Source: Aquimarina agarivorans | GTDB taxonomy: Bacteria; Bacteroidota; Bacteroidia; Flavobacteriales; Flavobacteriaceae | Reading direction: 5' to 3' | NCBI RefSeq assembly: GCF_000218485.1 | Contig: NZ_AFPB01000174.1 | Coordinates: forward strand, 1-64,000 | Length of the DNA: 64,000 nucleotides | Shown here: positions 16,455 to 25,993 of the stretch, piece by piece | Layout of the letters: each line of letters opens with the position of its first letter | Numbering within the stretch: the first letter of the stretch is position 1 | Notes under the pieces: model-generated | What the model was told of the DNA's origin: nothing | The model's database searches: none | Seen by the model: the letters and a program-made list of their open reading frames with translations, nothing else | Position numbers and translations under genes: made by a program

Positions 16455-17990
16455 ATGAAATTAAAAATGTCTATCGGTATTTGTGCACTGTTCTGTGCGT
16501 ATATTTTTGCTCAACCAAGTCCGCCCTCTGGTAAAAAGTGGGTAAAAGTAAATGAACTATCGGATGAATTTTCTGGAGGACAAATAAACAGTCAAAAATG
16601 GTTCGATTACCATCCTTTTTGGAAGGGAAGACTTCCTAGTCAATTTAAAAAAGGAAATGCTACGCAGTCAGGCGGATTTTTAAGATTGAAATCTACATTA
16701 TTCAGAAATCCGAATTCAGTTAATAATAAATTTAAGGATCACTGGGTGGACGCCGCAGCTGTAGTTTCCAAAAACAAATCGGCTACTCCAGGATATTACT
16801 ACGAGTGCAGGATGAAAGCGTCCAATTTATCCATGACTTCCTCTTTTTGGTTTCGGGTAGGCGCTTTTTCAGAAATTGATGTTATTGAACATATTGGAAA
16901 CCCTGCCAATAGGAATGTAGCCTCAAAAGAATTCCAATATGATGCGAATACACATTATTACGGAAAATTTGCAGGTATTCGGCCTTTAGATGCTAAATGG
17001 ACAATGCCATTTAGAGGGCGGGACAGGTTTCATAACTTTGGTTTTTGGTGGAAAAGTCCTAATGAATTATTATTCTACTACAATGGCAACCAGGTCATGA
17101 AAATTGTTCCAAGAAGACCATTTGACGAAAAACTTCACATGATTTTTGATACTGAGGTTTTCCCTTTTGAAACCGCTGGAGTTGCTAATATAGGATTGCC
17201 TAGAGTAAATCATTTAAATGACAATTCTAAAAATACCATGTTGGTCGACTGGGTACGTGTATACAAGCTAGAAAATGGAACGCCTAGCAATTCAGGTGGA
17301 TCCACTGGCGTAGGAGGTGCTCCAATTAATAAAGTGATATCGTTGCGAAAAACAGGTGGAAATAGAGGGTATGTTGCAGCCGAAGCAGCCAATAATAGGT
17401 TAATTGCTAACCGAAGTAGAATTGGAAGTTGGGAAAGATTTAGGGTAGAATCACACCCAAGGGGAGGTATTGCACTAAAGGCGTTAGTTAACAATAAATA
17501 CGTTCAAGTACCTAATACGGATATTCAGGCATCAGTTAGGCCTAATGGTAATGGTAAGTTTGCTTGGGAGCGTTTTGAGTGGGAATCAAGGGGAAATGGA
17601 AAAGTGGCTTTTAAAAGTGTGCATACAGGAAGGTATTTGCAAGCTGCATGGACAGAAGATAATGGAGTTATTAGAGCCAGAGGAGGGTCCGCAAAAGGTT
17701 GGGAAACCTTTGATTGGAAAGAATTGTCTGGGGCTAAAGTTTTAGATGATTTATCAGTAAATGAAGCGTTAATTGCCTATCCGAATCCCGTGACCAGTTT
17801 TATAGAATTAAAAGGAACTCATAGTGTCGATGCACAAATTTCAGATATCAACGGAAAATTAATTCCTGTGCGCATTACACCTTCAAAAGAGACCAACTCA
17901 ATTTTTGTTGAATTTGATACCTCGGTAAGTTCAGGCGTTTATTTTGTGAAAACAGCATCGGGAAAAACAATTCGTTTTGTTAAAAAGTAA
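16455..17990 (+). CDS. Secreted GH16 glycoside hydrolase with beta-trefoil module and T9SS sorting domain
   Basis: A 511-aa secreted enzyme. Residues 1-19 are a signal peptide (ending IFAQ). The GH16 jelly-roll domain (about 25-275) carries the catalytic '[10 protein letters not shown]' with the E-x-D-x-x-E residues at about 140, 142 and 145. Residues about 290-430 form a fascin/ricin-like beta-trefoil with three repeats containing N-R-G-Y-V, N-K-Y-V-Q-V and G-R-Y-L-Q-A, probably carbohydrate binding. The last 70 residues ([12 protein letters not shown]...[18 protein letters not shown]) are a type A T9SS signal for export. The catalytic region is closest in style to marine agarase/porphyranase-like GH16 enzymes; the substrate is not certain. 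It stands alone with a strong terminator. Confidence 0.88.
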   Translation: MKLKMSIGICALFCAYIFAQPSPPSGKKWVKVNELSDEFSGGQINSQKWFDYHPFWKGRLPSQFKKGNATQSGGFLRLKSTLFRNPNSVNNKFKDHWVDAAAVVSKNKSATPGYYYECRMKASNLSMTSSFWFRVGAFSEIDVIEHIGNPANRNVASKEFQYDANTHYYGKFAGIRPLDAKWTMPFRGRDRFHNFGFWWKSPNELLFYYNGNQVMKIVPRRPFDEKLHMIFDTEVFPFETAGVANIGLPRVNHLNDNSKNTMLVDWVRVYKLENGTPSNSGGSTGVGGAPINKVISLRKTGGNRGYVAAEAANNRLIANRSRIGSWERFRVESHPRGGIALKALVNNKYVQVPNTDIQASVRPNGNGKFAWERFEWESRGNGKVAFKSVHTGRYLQAAWTEDNGVIRARGGSAKGWETFDWKELSGAKVLDDLSVNEALIAYPNPVTSFIELKGTHSVDAQISDINGKLIPVRITPSKETNSIFVEFDTSVSSGVYFVKTASGKTIRFVKK

Positions 17991-18428
17991 TGCCAAATTT
18001 GATTTCAAATGGATAATTCAATATCCATAACGGTATAATTCCACATTGCAAGTTTAAAGACTATTTGTTTAAAAATTAAGGCAAGACTTGATAGATCTTG
18101 CCTTAATTTTAAATTACTCAAATAAAAATTCGATTTTTTGTTTGAATGATAAAGAAACTACAAGCGAAGCCTTTGCCACAGTAGTGCTTTATTTTTAAGT
18201 AATAAACAAAAAAGAACCCTTTTGAATAGAAAATTCAGCGAATAAAACGGTTTAATAGGTGCTTTATCTGCTTCATTTTTCTTCAAAACGCGAAAGGTTT
18301 TCCATAAAGTGATAAATAGCGTTTTTCAAAAGTTTTTTTGTAGGAAATGGTTGTTTGCAAGCAACCTTTTGTGTTTCAGAACGTTTTATTATTGAAGGCT
18401 TTTCAAAAAGTTATAAAAATAAATTATT
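17991..18428. other. Intergenic with terminator, no gene recognised
   Basis: About 440 nt. It contains the strong hairpin at 18072-18110 and a weaker imperfect palindrome near 18348-18365 (GGTTGTTTGCAAGCAACC). No coding frame or RNA gene could be supported. Confidence 0.45.
18072..18110 (+). terminator. Strong terminator after the GH16 gene
   Basis: A perfect 15-bp stem (AAAATTAAGGCAAGA with its complement) around a 9-nt loop, ending in TTTT. It lies 81 nt after the GH16 stop and could work in both directions. Confidence 0.85.
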
Positions 18429-18752
18429 ATGAGAAATTTAATATCGAGAACGAAAGTTCGAGGGTTTAAGTTTCCAAAATTAAAAAAAGAATTAGCGATT
18501 CGTAAAGTCGAATCTGGAGCTACATTTTATATTTTTCAATGGAAACAACCCGAAAATAGTAATTTTGAATACGAAATTACTGTCAATGGAAAAAAAATAA
18601 TAAAAAAATCTGAGGCAAGTACCATCCTTTTTTCATGTTACAAAAGTAACTTTAATGAAGGTGAAAACACGGTACAAGTAGCAGCCCAAACCACTGATAA
18701 TTGTTCAGTAACTGAATCGTTAAAATTCAATTACTCGTACAGTGACAATTAG
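18429..18752 (+). CDS. Small hypothetical protein with Ig/FnIII-like strand pattern
   Basis: A 107-aa protein that I do not recognise. After a basic start (MRNLISRTKVRGFKFPKLKK) it shows alternating strands with aromatic residues (ATFYIFQWKQPENSNFEYEI, N-E-G-E-N-T-V-Q-V-A-A), reminiscent of one immunoglobulin or fibronectin type III domain. There is no signal peptide. Its stop codon overlaps the stop of the convergent ketoacyl synthase gene. It may be real because the frame is clean, but no function can be given. Confidence 0.5.
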   Translation: MRNLISRTKVRGFKFPKLKKELAIRKVESGATFYIFQWKQPENSNFEYEITVNGKKIIKKSEASTILFSCYKSNFNEGENTVQVAAQTTDNCSVTESLKFNYSYSDN

Positions 18753-19933
18753 TAATTATTTACTGAATAATTAGGTAGTTCTAATTTGATAGTAACAGCA
18801 TTTCCCCCAAAACCAACTGCATTGATTAAAATTGTCTTCAATTTTTTAGGAAATTGTTGATCAGGTATGAAAGGTACTGGAATCGCTTTTTGATGTGTTA
18901 GCATTAAAATAGCGAGTTCCATACTTAATGCACCACTAGCGCCAAAGCTATGACCAATTTTCCATTTATTGGAGGTTAAAAAAGGTATTTGCTGCTGAAA
19001 AACTTGGCGTATTGCATTATATTCCGAACTGTCACCTTTAATAGTTCCTGGAGCATGCATTACAATGGCATCCACCTCATTTAATGGAGTAGCACCTAAT
19101 GCCATTTTAATTGATGCTTGAAAACAATCCGCATTTGCGGAAATTGAAATATTGTGCGTTAATGGCTCAGTAGCATACCCAATTCCAGTAATTACAGCAT
19201 TTGCATTTGCTTTTATTCCTTTTTCCAAACAAAAAACAGCGGCACCTTCACCCAAAAACATTTGGTTTCTTTTTTTATTCAAGTCCAATGTGCGACAGGG
19301 GTAGCTAACTTTTAAGTGCTGCGTATAAATTTTTAAGGCTTTCATTTGCGCTACCGTAAAGGGGGTTAGCGGAGCCTCGCTTCCTCCTACCATAAATTTG
19401 TCGGTCAAGCCAGAAGTTAACCAGGCAACCCCATTTAATACTGAATGTAATGCTGTGGAGCAGGTAATAGAGTGGCTAATTTCAGGCCCTTTGGTTTCTA
19501 AATCATTGGCAATCCATGAGGATAGATTCCCTAAAGTGGTGGTGGGCGAACTTAACGTACTCGTTTTGTTAGTTTTCAGGTATTCTTTATGGTATTTTTC
19601 AAATAATTCAGTAGCCCCACGAGAGCTCCCCATATTGATACCAAAATGACTGTTTTTTTTCCAGCCTGCATTTTTCATCGCTTTTCGGGCGGCAAAAAGA
19701 CCCATTAGCACGGATCGATCAACATTTGCATAGTGAGATACGCTTTGCTTTACGGATTCTAAAAGCGCATTTTCCTGACTTTTAAGCGGGGCAACCGCAG
19801 TATCTTCTCCCGTAAGGGGAAGCAAATCAATACAATGTTTATCTAGTTGTAAATAAGTTTCCCAAATTTCTTCGGGCGTAGACCCTAAAGGAGAAATTGA
19901 TGCAAAACCAGTTATGGAAATAGGTGAATTCAA
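18749..19933 (-). CDS. Beta-ketoacyl-ACP synthase-like protein of the biotin cluster
   Basis: A 394-aa thiolase-fold condensing enzyme with the full Cys-His-His triad: C158 in 'ITCSTALHS', H293 in 'MHAPGT' and H328 in 'KIGHSFGASG'. It belongs to the FabF/KAS II side but is shorter and diverged (MHAPGT instead of AHGTGT). It lies 28 nt downstream of bioA as the last gene of the bioF-bioD-bioA run, so it may work in making or elongating the pimeloyl precursor. That role is inferred from position; a general fatty-acid role is possible. Confidence 0.8.
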   Translation of the reverse strand: MNSPISITGFASISPLGSTPEEIWETYLQLDKHCIDLLPLTGEDTAVAPLKSQENALLESVKQSVSHYANVDRSVLMGLFAARKAMKNAGWKKNSHFGINMGSSRGATELFEKYHKEYLKTNKTSTLSSPTTTLGNLSSWIANDLETKGPEISHSITCSTALHSVLNGVAWLTSGLTDKFMVGGSEAPLTPFTVAQMKALKIYTQHLKVSYPCRTLDLNKKRNQMFLGEGAAVFCLEKGIKANANAVITGIGYATEPLTHNISISANADCFQASIKMALGATPLNEVDAIVMHAPGTIKGDSSEYNAIRQVFQQQIPFLTSNKWKIGHSFGASGALSMELAILMLTHQKAIPVPFIPDQQFPKKLKTILINAVGFGGNAVTIKLELPNYSVNNY

Positions 19934-19961
19934 AGATATTGGGTTAGTTACGCGTGTAAAG

Positions 19962-21227
19962 TTATAAACTATTTAAAAGACTTTGAATGGCCTGGTAAAT
20001 TTTATTCAGCTGTTCCGTTGTAGTTACATACGGAGGGAGTAGGTAAATTGTGTTCCCAAGGGGCCTTAAATACACGCCTTCGTTTTTAAAATGGTCAAAA
20101 AGTTGATCTCGTAATTTGCCGTAACGTTTCATTTGTATATTAAGGTCAAATGCCAAAATAACTCCTTTAGTTCTTATATTGGTTACTTTATCATGATTCT
20201 TTAGGCTGTTTGCAAATGCTATATGCGCTTGTTCAATGCGTTTTTTTGATGCCTGAACTTCCTGCGAAAGCAGTAAATCAATTGCTGCTAAAGCCGTAGT
20301 ACATGCCAATGGATTTGCGGTGTAAGTATGCGCGTGGAATAAGCCTTTACTCATATCATTACTGTAAAAGGCATCATAAATTTTTTGCGTACAGGTAGTG
20401 ACGCCCATAGGCATTAAACCTGCGGTAAGCGCCTTGGATAGGCACATTACATCTGGTTTTGTAGCAACAGCCTCTGATGCAAAATTTGCGCCCGTTTTTC
20501 CAAAGCCAGTCATTACCTCATCGGCAATAGTAATAATTTCGTGGGCGTTACAAATTTTAAGAATCTTATTGAGTGCTTGCGCTGGGTACATTTTCATGCC
20601 TGCAGCACCCTGAACCAAGGGTTCATAAATAAACCCTGCAATTTTGTTTTTGGCAATTAATTGTTGTAACTCATTTAAAACACTATCAATTGTTTCTTCG
20701 GACGGTACTGGGATACGCACTACCTTTATAAAATGCTCCGTAAATGGACCATTATAAACTGATAATCCGGATGCTGACATGGCACCAAAGGTGTCACCAT
20801 GAAAACCCTCTTGAAAAGCCAGAATCGTATTCCGTTTATTTCCTTTGTTATAATGATATTGCAACGCCATTTTTATGCCAACTTCCGTAGTAGTGGAACC
20901 ATTATCTGAAAAAAATACTTTTTGTTGATTATCGGGTAAAATTTTAATCAATTTTTCAGATAATTCAACCGCAGGTTGGTGGGTAAAGCCACTAAACACT
21001 ATTTGATCCAACTGCTGCATTTGGGCGTATACCTTTTCAATAATGTAAGGATGACAATGGCCGTACACACAAGTATACCATGATGAAATACCATCGACAT
21101 AACTTACTCCATTTTCATCATACAATAGTGCGCCTTTGGCGCTACTAATAGGCAACACATCGGGATGTGTTTTATGCTGTGTAAGTGGATGCCAAATATG
21201 GGCTTTATCTCTTGCTTGTAAACTCAT
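19962..21227 (-). CDS. bioA: Adenosylmethionine-8-amino-7-oxononanoate aminotransferase
   Basis: A 421-aa PLP enzyme converting KAPA to DAPA with SAM as amino donor. It opens with 'HIWHPLTQHKTHPDVLPI', has 'DNGSTTTEVGIKMALQY' for cofactor phosphate binding, 'ADEVMTGFGKTG', and the Schiff-base lysine in 'LSKALTAGLMPMG' (around residue 262). Its ATG overlaps the bioD stop by one base (TAATG), so the two are translationally coupled. Confidence 0.97.
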   Translation of the reverse strand: MSLQARDKAHIWHPLTQHKTHPDVLPISSAKGALLYDENGVSYVDGISSWYTCVYGHCHPYIIEKVYAQMQQLDQIVFSGFTHQPAVELSEKLIKILPDNQQKVFFSDNGSTTTEVGIKMALQYHYNKGNKRNTILAFQEGFHGDTFGAMSASGLSVYNGPFTEHFIKVVRIPVPSEETIDSVLNELQQLIAKNKIAGFIYEPLVQGAAGMKMYPAQALNKILKICNAHEIITIADEVMTGFGKTGANFASEAVATKPDVMCLSKALTAGLMPMGVTTCTQKIYDAFYSNDMSKGLFHAHTYTANPLACTTALAAIDLLLSQEVQASKKRIEQAHIAFANSLKNHDKVTNIRTKGVILAFDLNIQMKRYGKLRDQLFDHFKNEGVYLRPLGNTIYLLPPYVTTTEQLNKIYQAIQSLLNSL

Positions 21228-21847
21228 TAAAAATTAGCTAAACGTTGTTTTAATTGACTTGCGTATTTTAATACTACTTCTGCATTCATCGTTTTTTCTT
21301 CATCAATTCTGCCTAAAAAAGAGAAGCCTGTTTTTTTTAAAATAATACTTTCGGTTGTTTTATGCTCTTTTCCGTTAAAAATAAGCCCAACGTTTGTAAT
21401 GCCTTTTTGTTTTAATATTGCCGCGCTAAGTAAGGTGTGATTGATACTCCCTAAATAATGCCTTGAAACTAATATTACTTTATCCGTTGGGAGTAGTAAA
21501 TCCAAAATAGTTTCGGTATCATTTAACGGGACTAACAAGCCGCCTGCACCTTCCACTACTAAATTATTTGCAATTTTTGGTGTTTTTATCGCTTTCGCAG
21601 AAATTTGAATTTGATCAATTTCTGCAGCAGCGTGCGGACTCATAGGTGTTTGCAATGCATAAGCATTTTTATGAAAGGTTGAGGTAGTATTGCTTATCCA
21701 TTGTTTTACTTTGTCGGTATCCGAATACTCAAGATCACCTGCTTGAATCGGTTTCCAATAATCGGCCTTTAAAGCTTCGGTAACTATTGCCGAAACTACC
21801 GTTTTGCCCACTTCCGTTCCAATACCTGTTATAAAATAACGCTGCAT
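21227..21847 (-). CDS. bioD: Dethiobiotin synthase
   Basis: A 206-aa ATP-dependent carboxylase that closes the ureido ring of DAPA. It has the P-loop 'FITGIGTEVGKTVVSA' at residues 5-20, 'YWKPIQAGD' and 'VEGAGGLLVPLN'. Length is usual. It lies between bioF (90 nt upstream) and bioA (1-nt overlap). Confidence 0.95.
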   Translation of the reverse strand: MQRYFITGIGTEVGKTVVSAIVTEALKADYWKPIQAGDLEYSDTDKVKQWISNTTSTFHKNAYALQTPMSPHAAAEIDQIQISAKAIKTPKIANNLVVEGAGGLLVPLNDTETILDLLLPTDKVILVSRHYLGSINHTLLSAAILKQKGITNVGLIFNGKEHKTTESIILKKTGFSFLGRIDEEKTMNAEVVLKYASQLKQRLANF

Positions 21848-21937
21848 TTTTTATACTTATTTAAAGTACAAATGTACGTAGAGTCTAAAAATATTAACGC
21901 ATAACGATTTTTAATTTTTTGATACGATAAAGGCCTT

Positions 21938-23089
21938 TTAAATACAATTGATAACAACTTCCAAGGCTTCGGTAATTTCTGCAAAATTATTGTAACTATG
22001 TAAACAAAACCTAAGGCGTTCCTTACCCTCGGGTACCGTGGGGGATAAAATAGGCTTTACTTCAAAACCATAAGATTTTAAAATAACAGCTACACTTTTT
22101 ACCTTTTCATTCCCAGGTACAATACAGCAATGAATAGCGGAATCACTTTGAGTTGAAAATTTATCCAAGGATAACCGCTTTTTTTCAGAATTAAAATGCA
22201 AAATGTTTTTTTGTAGTTCCTTACGGGAATTGTCTTTTTTGGGGTTTTCTAGTTTTGTATACGATGCCCCAATAGTTGCAATAGCTTCTGGCGGAAGCCC
22301 GGTAGTGTAAATCAAACTACGCGAAAAATTGACTAAATACGTATACACGTCCTCGGAGCACAACACAGCAGCACCATGGCAACCTAATGCTTTACCAAAT
22401 GTAATTATCTGAGCAAATACTTGATTTTGAATACCTAATTCATCGACCAAACCCCTGCCACGAATTCCAAAAACACCTAGGGCATGGGCTTCATCTACAA
22501 CCAAATAGATGTCATTTTGCGAGCAAAATTCAGCAAAAGCCACTAAATCTGGAGAATCCCCATCCATAGAAAATACTGATTCAGTAACTACATAAATGTT
22601 TCTTATTTTTTCGCTTTGAATTCGCTGTACTTTTTCCTGCAAATCGTTTAAATCATTATGTTTAAAACTAAAGTTTTTGGCATAATTCATTTGCAGACCG
22701 TCCCTAATAGAGGCATGACTAAGTTCATCATAAAAAACAACATCTCCACGTTGCGGCACGCAGGAAAAAAAACCAATATTGGCATTGTAGCCCGAATTAT
22801 AGACTAGTGCTTTGGGTACTGTATGAAAACGGGCAATTTGAGCCTCAACAACAGGATATAAATTATGATTTCCTGAGAGTAAACGAGATCCGGTTGCACC
22901 GTTTTTAGCTTGACTGTGTTCCTTAACCAGCTTACGTGCTAAACGCTGAATTTTTGGGTTTTGAGCAAAGCCCAAATAGTCGTTTGAATGAAAATCGATA
23001 CGATCACTTTGCTTAGGTAACGCCCGTAATGCACTCGCTTTTTCTCTTGTTTCTAGCTTTAATTTTAAATTTGGGGGCAAATTTTTCAT
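21938..23089 (-). CDS. bioF: 8-amino-7-oxononanoate synthase
   Basis: A 383-aa PLP-dependent alpha-oxoamine synthase condensing pimeloyl thioester with alanine. Motifs: 'FHSNDYLGFAQNPKI', 'GATGSRLLSGNH', 'DELSHASIRDGLQ', 'VVDEAHALGVFG', and 'ITFGKALGCHGAAVLCS' with the PLP lysine around residue 233. It is the first biotin gene of the cluster. A hairpin immediately upstream of its ATG covers the ribosome-binding region. bioB, bioC and bioH are not in this window. Confidence 0.96.
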   Translation of the reverse strand: MKNLPPNLKLKLETREKASALRALPKQSDRIDFHSNDYLGFAQNPKIQRLARKLVKEHSQAKNGATGSRLLSGNHNLYPVVEAQIARFHTVPKALVYNSGYNANIGFFSCVPQRGDVVFYDELSHASIRDGLQMNYAKNFSFKHNDLNDLQEKVQRIQSEKIRNIYVVTESVFSMDGDSPDLVAFAEFCSQNDIYLVVDEAHALGVFGIRGRGLVDELGIQNQVFAQIITFGKALGCHGAAVLCSEDVYTYLVNFSRSLIYTTGLPPEAIATIGASYTKLENPKKDNSRKELQKNILHFNSEKKRLSLDKFSTQSDSAIHCCIVPGNEKVKSVAVILKSYGFEVKPILSPTVPEGKERLRFCLHSYNNFAEITEALEVVINCI

Positions 23090-23090
23090 A

Positions 23091-23116
23091 TTCCTAAAAT
23101 ATAAAATTTTTAGGAA
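23091..23116 (-). promoter_or_regulatory. Inverted repeat covering the bioF ribosome-binding region
   Basis: On the minus strand TTCCTAAAA pairs with TTTTAGGAA (9 bp, 8-nt loop). The 3' arm contains AGGA a few bases before the bioF ATG, so in RNA the hairpin would hide the only SD-like sequence; as DNA it is also a possible repressor operator. No known biotin regulator can be assigned. Confidence 0.4.
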
Positions 23117-23147
23117 ATACTAATTTCAACCTCAAAATTGAGTGGCA

Positions 23148-23543
23148 TCACTTTACTAAAACACCTTTGTCTGTCATGTTAGGAATGGCTTGCAAGGCTT
23201 TTTCATTAATGGTATTTTTCCTAAACACAAATTTTTTGTCGAACAGCTTATTGTCCAAAAAATAAGTGACACTAAACTCATTCGTAAAAGAAATCACTTT
23301 GTCCTGAATAAATTCAATTTTTGTAGCTGATTTAGGGGCTACAGTACCCAACATATGTCTGAATTTTGAAGTTTTTTTCTCCGTACTATACCCTTGCGAA
23401 ACTACCATTACAGCATCAATCTGTTGGTCGTTATCATTTATAATAAAGGCATTCCAATCGTACAATTCGTATTCCGTATTCCATTGTTTTACTACGGCTA
23501 CGTATACATTTTTTACAATTGGGATTTCGATGTCTTTCTTCAA
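23148..23543 (-). CDS. Conserved flavobacterial hypothetical protein
   Basis: A 131-aa cytoplasmic protein beginning MKKDIEIPIVKNVYVAVVKQ, with 'YDWNAFIINDNDQ', 'VVSQGYS' and ending 'ALQAIPNMTDKGVLVK'. I recognise it as a small protein widely found in Flavobacteriia, sometimes mislabelled as a Phe-tRNA synthetase subunit, but no function is known. It lies 58 nt upstream of bioF on the same strand and may share its transcript. Confidence 0.75.
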   Translation of the reverse strand: MKKDIEIPIVKNVYVAVVKQWNTEYELYDWNAFIINDNDQQIDAVMVVSQGYSTEKKTSKFRHMLGTVAPKSATKIEFIQDKVISFTNEFSVTYFLDNKLFDKKFVFRKNTINEKALQAIPNMTDKGVLVK

Positions 23544-23874
23544 AAAAAATAATTAAGCAATCCCTTTTTACTAATTAAAAGGGAAAGGATTAGTATCTAA
23601 ACTAGGGATGCACGTTGTTGTCCGATCTAGTAATTCTAACTCTTGTTCAATTAGGACCACATTTAGAGTCGTTATCAGTACAACTAGTTAAAATAGAAAC
23701 ATTGAATAAAAAAAAGGAACCTAGTAAAAATCGTGTCATATTAAAAAATTTGTGCGAAAATACGTCTAATTATAGTTTCGCACAAAATTTTAAGAATTGA
23801 AGATTTACAATTGGAATGGCACTTAAAAATCAGCGCCATACACTAGCCAGTTAAATTACATTTGCGTGCAATAA
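23544..23874. other. Intergenic, nothing recognised
   Basis: About 330 nt between the hypothetical gene and the 3' end of asd. A short open frame on the plus strand (23615-23800) lacks any recognisable protein pattern. No RNA gene or repeat is visible. Confidence 0.4.
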
Positions 23875-24870
23875 TTAAGCTTGTAATATTTTATTTGCCA
23901 CTAAATATTCAGCAATCTGTACCGTATTTGTAGCTGCTCCTTTACGTAAATTATCCGCAACTATCCACATATTTAATGTATTTGGCTGCGATTCATCTCT
24001 TCGTATACGCCCAACAAAAACCTCATCCTTATCATGTGCAAAAGCGGGCATTGGATACGTATTGGTATCCAAGTTGTCCTGAACCACTACTCCTGGCATT
24101 TCAGACAATAGTTTTCGAACATCAGCAACATCAAAATCATTTTCAAATTCAATATTTACAGATTCAGAATGCCCTCCTGCTGTTGGAATACGCACTGCAG
24201 TAGCGGTTACGTTAAAGGAATCATCACCAAGAATTTTCTTTGGTTCTTTAACCAATTTCATTTCTTCTTTGGTATATCCATTTTCTTGAAAAACATCACA
24301 ATGAGGAATTGCATTTCTGTTTATAGGATACAAATAAGCCATTTCTCCTTCTATTCCTTTTGTTTCATTTTCCAATTGCTGCACTGCTTTAACGCCTGTA
24401 CCAGAAACCGATTGGTACGTAGAAACGATTAATCGCTTCATTTTATATTTTTTGTGCAAAGGAGCCAAAGCCATTACTAATTGTATTGTAGAACAATTTG
24501 GGTTAGCAATAATCTTATCTTCTTTTGTCAGCACATTTCCATTTATTTCTGGAACCACTAATTTTTTGGTAGGATCCATACGCCAAGCGGAAGAATTGTC
24601 CACCACCGTAGTTCCTACTTCGGCAAATTTAGGCGCCCACTCTAAAGAGGTATCCCCTCCTGCTGAAAATAAAGCTACATCAGGTTTCATTTGAACCGCA
24701 GTTTCAAGTACTACACAAGGGTACTCCTTGCCTTTGAATGAAAGCTTTTTTCCTTCAGATTTTTTTGATGCAACAGGAATTAATTCTGTTACAGGAAAAT
24801 TTCTTTCTTCCAATACTTTTAACATTACGGTACCTACCATTCCGGTAGCACCTACTACAGCTACTCTCAT
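23875..24870 (-). CDS. asd: Aspartate-semialdehyde dehydrogenase
   Basis: A 331-aa NADP-dependent enzyme making aspartate semialdehyde for lysine/diaminopimelate, threonine and methionine synthesis. The Rossmann 'VVGATGMVGTVMLKVL' starts at residue 5, the catalytic Cys is C126 in 'IANPNCSTIQ', and 'IPHCDVF' and 'VRIPTAGGHSESVN' complete the active site. It is a single gene with AT-rich flanks. Confidence 0.97.
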   Translation of the reverse strand: MRVAVVGATGMVGTVMLKVLEERNFPVTELIPVASKKSEGKKLSFKGKEYPCVVLETAVQMKPDVALFSAGGDTSLEWAPKFAEVGTTVVDNSSAWRMDPTKKLVVPEINGNVLTKEDKIIANPNCSTIQLVMALAPLHKKYKMKRLIVSTYQSVSGTGVKAVQQLENETKGIEGEMAYLYPINRNAIPHCDVFQENGYTKEEMKLVKEPKKILGDDSFNVTATAVRIPTAGGHSESVNIEFENDFDVADVRKLLSEMPGVVVQDNLDTNTYPMPAFAHDKDEVFVGRIRRDESQPNTLNMWIVADNLRKGAATNTVQIAEYLVANKILQA

Positions 24871-25498
24871 TTTTATTTATTTAAAAATTATAATTTTATA
24901 GAATGCAAAAGTATTACATAATTTTAACTAAAAACAATTTTATAGCTTATTTAGCAGGGTAAAAGCATTTAAACAATGAAATTGGAAGCATGTTTGGTAG
25001 AATAAGCACTTTGCAGTATCTATCTCGATATTGAATTACTTAAAAAATTGAGAAATTTTTGATTAGATACAAACGAAAATATAAGCCTAGTTTTAATTAT
25101 ACCATTTCTTATTATAAAATATAAAATCAAAAAAATCCATTTATGTGGTAAATTTAATGTTGAAAACGGTATTGCATAAATAAATTGTTGGAATTTATAT
25201 AAAATTTATCAATAATAGAGGTGAAATTTGAGCGGTCAAATACTATTGAATAAGACTTGTGTGCGAAGGTCTTGAATATAAAAAAAGCCCACTGTTAGTT
25301 CAGAAGGCTTTTTGCTATCTTATACCATTACCTATATGAATTTACCGAATTAAAATATGCTTTTAGAAATTCTACGTTAACATAAAAAAAATCGTAACAC
25401 ATGCTGCTATGCTTATTTTTTCTGTTTTGTATAATTTCTAAACCCTTCATTTTTCTTTAAGGCAAATTCAAACAGGAAATGGTATTTATTAATTTTTT
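24871..25498. other. Long AT-rich intergenic region
   Basis: About 630 nt between asd and the Kbp-like gene. It contains the asd upstream region and the hairpin at 25282-25313. I see no coding frame, tRNA or repeat elsewhere in it. Confidence 0.45.
25282..25313. terminator. Bidirectional hairpin terminator
   Basis: AAAAAGCC and GGCTTTTT form an 8-bp stem with an inner CTG/CAG pairing. A/T runs at both ends let it act on either strand. On the minus strand it lies about 185 nt past the Kbp-like gene. Confidence 0.6.
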
Positions 25499-25993
25499 TT
25501 AAGCACTCAATACAGGAATGCGTAGTACTTGTCCAGGGTAAATCTTATCAGGGTGAGTAAGCATTGGTTTGTTTGCTTCAAAAATAACTGGGTATTTCAT
25601 GGCATCGCCGTATACTTTTTTAGCAATTTTGCTTAGCGTATCGCCACTAACTACAGTATGGAAAGTAGCTTCAGGTTCTTGTACCTCAGCTTCTTCAATT
25701 TCCATTTGATCATCAACCTGAGCAATACCTGAAGTATTCCCAACAACTAAAATAACTTTTTCTTTAGTAGATTGATCGGCAGCTAAACCACTCACAATTG
25801 CGGTATCGTCATTAATTATAACTTGCATATTTTGCACCTCTAATCCAAGATCTGAGGCTGTTTGAACCATTTTTGAAGCAGCGGCTTCATTTGCAGCTTT
25901 TATTGCTTCCGCTTTTTCAGCAGCTTCTTCGGCGGTTGATTTCCCGATCCCTATTGCAGCTCCCGCATTTTTGATAAATGAAAATAATCCCAT
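25499..25993 (-). CDS. kbp: BON-LysM protein of the Kbp/YgaU family
   Basis: A 164-aa cytoplasmic protein with the same order as E. coli Kbp, a potassium-binding protein: N-terminal 'MGLFSFIKNAGAAIG', a BON domain (about 45-100, ending 'VVGNTSGIAQVDDQMEI') and a C-terminal LysM domain (about 112-162, 'HTVVSGDTLSKIAKKVYGDA' and 'IFEANKPML..PDKIYPGQVLRIP'). An Ala/Glu-rich helix at 20-45 is extra compared with E. coli. No signal peptide, so the LysM does not imply cell-wall binding. Confidence 0.88.
   Translation of the reverse strand: MGLFSFIKNAGAAIGIGKSTAEEAAEKAEAIKAANEAAASKMVQTASDLGLEVQNMQVIINDDTAIVSGLAADQSTKEKVILVVGNTSGIAQVDDQMEIEEAEVQEPEATFHTVVSGDTLSKIAKKVYGDAMKYPVIFEANKPMLTHPDKIYPGQVLRIPVLSA

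Noticed and set aside
18348-18365. Near-palindrome GGTTGTTTGCAAGCAACC as a terminator
   Set aside because: Two mismatches, no T-run in the right place and no gene needing it; the perfect hairpin at 18072-18110 already serves the GH16 gene.
23615-23800. 61-codon plus-strand frame between the hypothetical gene and asd
   Set aside because: No family resemblance or coding signature; probably chance.
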